Source of the DNA: Actinomycetota bacterium
Lineage (GTDB): Bacteria; Actinomycetota; Thermoleophilia; Gaiellales; Gaiellaceae
Direction: 5' to 3'
Length of the DNA: 5,639 nt
Assembly (NCBI GenBank): GCA_005883235.1
Contig: VAYE01000200.1
Span: forward strand, 1-5,639
Shown here in pieces: positions 5,155 through 5,639 of the stretch. The position numbers were made by a program, and so were the translations under genes. The notes under the pieces are model-generated. The model made no database searches. It was not told where the DNA came from and worked only from the letters and a program-made list of their open reading frames with translations. Every line of letters begins with the position of its first letter. Position 1 is the stretch's first letter.

Positions 5155-5639
5155 ACAGGTCCCCCTCCCGCTCGAGCCGCTCGCGCGCCGCCGCCATCGT
5201 GAAGTCCCGGTAGTCGAGCCGGCCGTCGAGCTCGTCCCAGCGGAGCGGCGTCGACACCGGCGCACCCGGCTTCGGCCGCACGGAGTAGGCCGAGGCGATC
5301 GTCTTCCCCCAGCCGTTCTGCCGGTGGTCGACGAGGACGCCGCGGCGCTTCTCCTTCCGCCACTCGGTCGTCAGCTTGCCCGGGTGCCGCTCTTCGAGGA
5401 GCTTCGACAGGCGCTCGGCGAACTCGTACGTGTCGTCGTAGCCCGAGCGGCGGGCGATCGGCACGAGCACGTGCATCCCGCCGGCGCCGCTCGTCTTCGG
5501 CCACCCCTCGAGACCGAGCTCCCCGAGCGCCTCGTGGATCAGGAGCGCGACCTCGACGGAGGCCGCGAAGTCGTCTTCGGGCGGGTCGAGGTCGAAGAGC
5601 ACGAAGTCCGGCCGGTCCGGGCGGTCGATCCGCGAGTAC
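5081..5639 (-). CDS. LigD-type NHEJ polymerase/primase domain, C-terminal part (partial)
   Basis: This minus-strand frame is open from the right edge (Y at 5638-5636) to TGA at 5083-5081, giving 185 visible residues; the start is outside the window. It matches the polymerase domain (archaeo-eukaryotic primase fold) of bacterial LigD, which fills gaps with ribo- or deoxynucleotides during Ku-dependent end joining. The visible catalytic motifs are RPDFVLFDLDPP (fragment residues 9-20, metal-binding D16 and D18), KTSGAGGMHV (48-57, the S-G-x-G-x-H motif), LVDHRQNGWGKT (102-113, third metal Asp D104), YSVRPKPGAPVSTPL (118-132) and DYRDFT (142-147) near the end. The protein ends soon after the polymerase domain, so either it is a stand-alone polymerase or the domain is C-terminal to a ligase or nuclease; the window cannot tell. 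An in-frame GTG at 5602 is internal, not the start. Its 3' end overlaps the tyrosinase lid gene by 74 bp. Confidence 0.92.
   Translation of the reverse strand, partial: YSRIDRPDRPDFVLFDLDPPEDDFAASVEVALLIHEALGELGLEGWPKTSGAGGMHVLVPIARRSGYDDTYEFAERLSKLLEERHPGKLTTEWRKEKRRGVLVDHRQNGWGKTIASAYSVRPKPGAPVSTPLRWDELDGRLDYRDFTMAAARERLEREGDLFRPVLETRQALGPALRTLRRTSRT

Noticed and set aside
5155..5602. GTG at 5602 as the start of a short 173-residue polymerase
   Set aside because: The frame continues upstream to the window edge with family-typical residues (RPDF before VLFDLDPP), so the gene is cut by the window rather than starting there.

Overview
This is a GC-rich (estimated around 70%), gene-dense bacterial window with essentially no spare sequence. 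The gene content points to a soil-type actinomycete outside the classical Streptomyces/Mycobacterium group, perhaps Thermoleophilia. The reasons are a two-subunit (alpha/beta) glycyl-tRNA synthetase, a PEP-synthase/PPDK regulatory protein, a LigD-type NHEJ polymerase, several GTG starts and an actinobacterial-looking promoter. The lineage is an inference from composition and gene content only; no marker here fixes it.

Region 1 (1-3718, plus strand) is one tightly packed operon: the tail of glyQ, glyS, an alpha/beta-hydrolase, a PDRP-family kinase/pyrophosphorylase (DUF299) and a 56-residue single-pass membrane protein. Each gene overlaps the next. glyQ/glyS overlap by 20 nt. GTGA stop/start overlaps occur at glyS/hydrolase and at PDRP/small protein, and are possible at hydrolase/PDRP. 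Translational coupling is therefore likely throughout. The glyQ-glyS-PDRP order recalls the Bacillus glyQ-glyS-ccpN-yqfL cluster, but here a membrane-anchored hydrolase sits where ccpN would be.

Region 2 (3719-3790) is the only intergenic gap on the plus strand. It holds a good sigma70-type promoter (TTGACG, 17 nt, TAGTCT). Right at the predicted transcription start is an inverted repeat whose loop carries the best Shine-Dalgarno for the next gene.

Region 3 (3791-5154, plus strand) is the most interesting part. It holds a type-3 copper tyrosinase/catechol-oxidase catalytic protein with all six copper histidines and a Cys-x-His motif as in fungal tyrosinases and molluscan hemocyanins. Directly behind it, on a TGATG stop/start, is a separate gene for a protein resembling the C-terminal beta-sandwich (lid) domain of such enzymes. 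I read this as a tyrosinase split into a catalytic subunit and a lid subunit made in trans. Neither has a recognisable signal peptide, and no MelC1-type caddie gene is present in the window.

Region 4 (5081-5639, minus strand) is the C-terminal part of a LigD-type polymerase/primase domain that runs off the right edge. Its 3' end overlaps the lid gene tail-to-tail by 74 bp.
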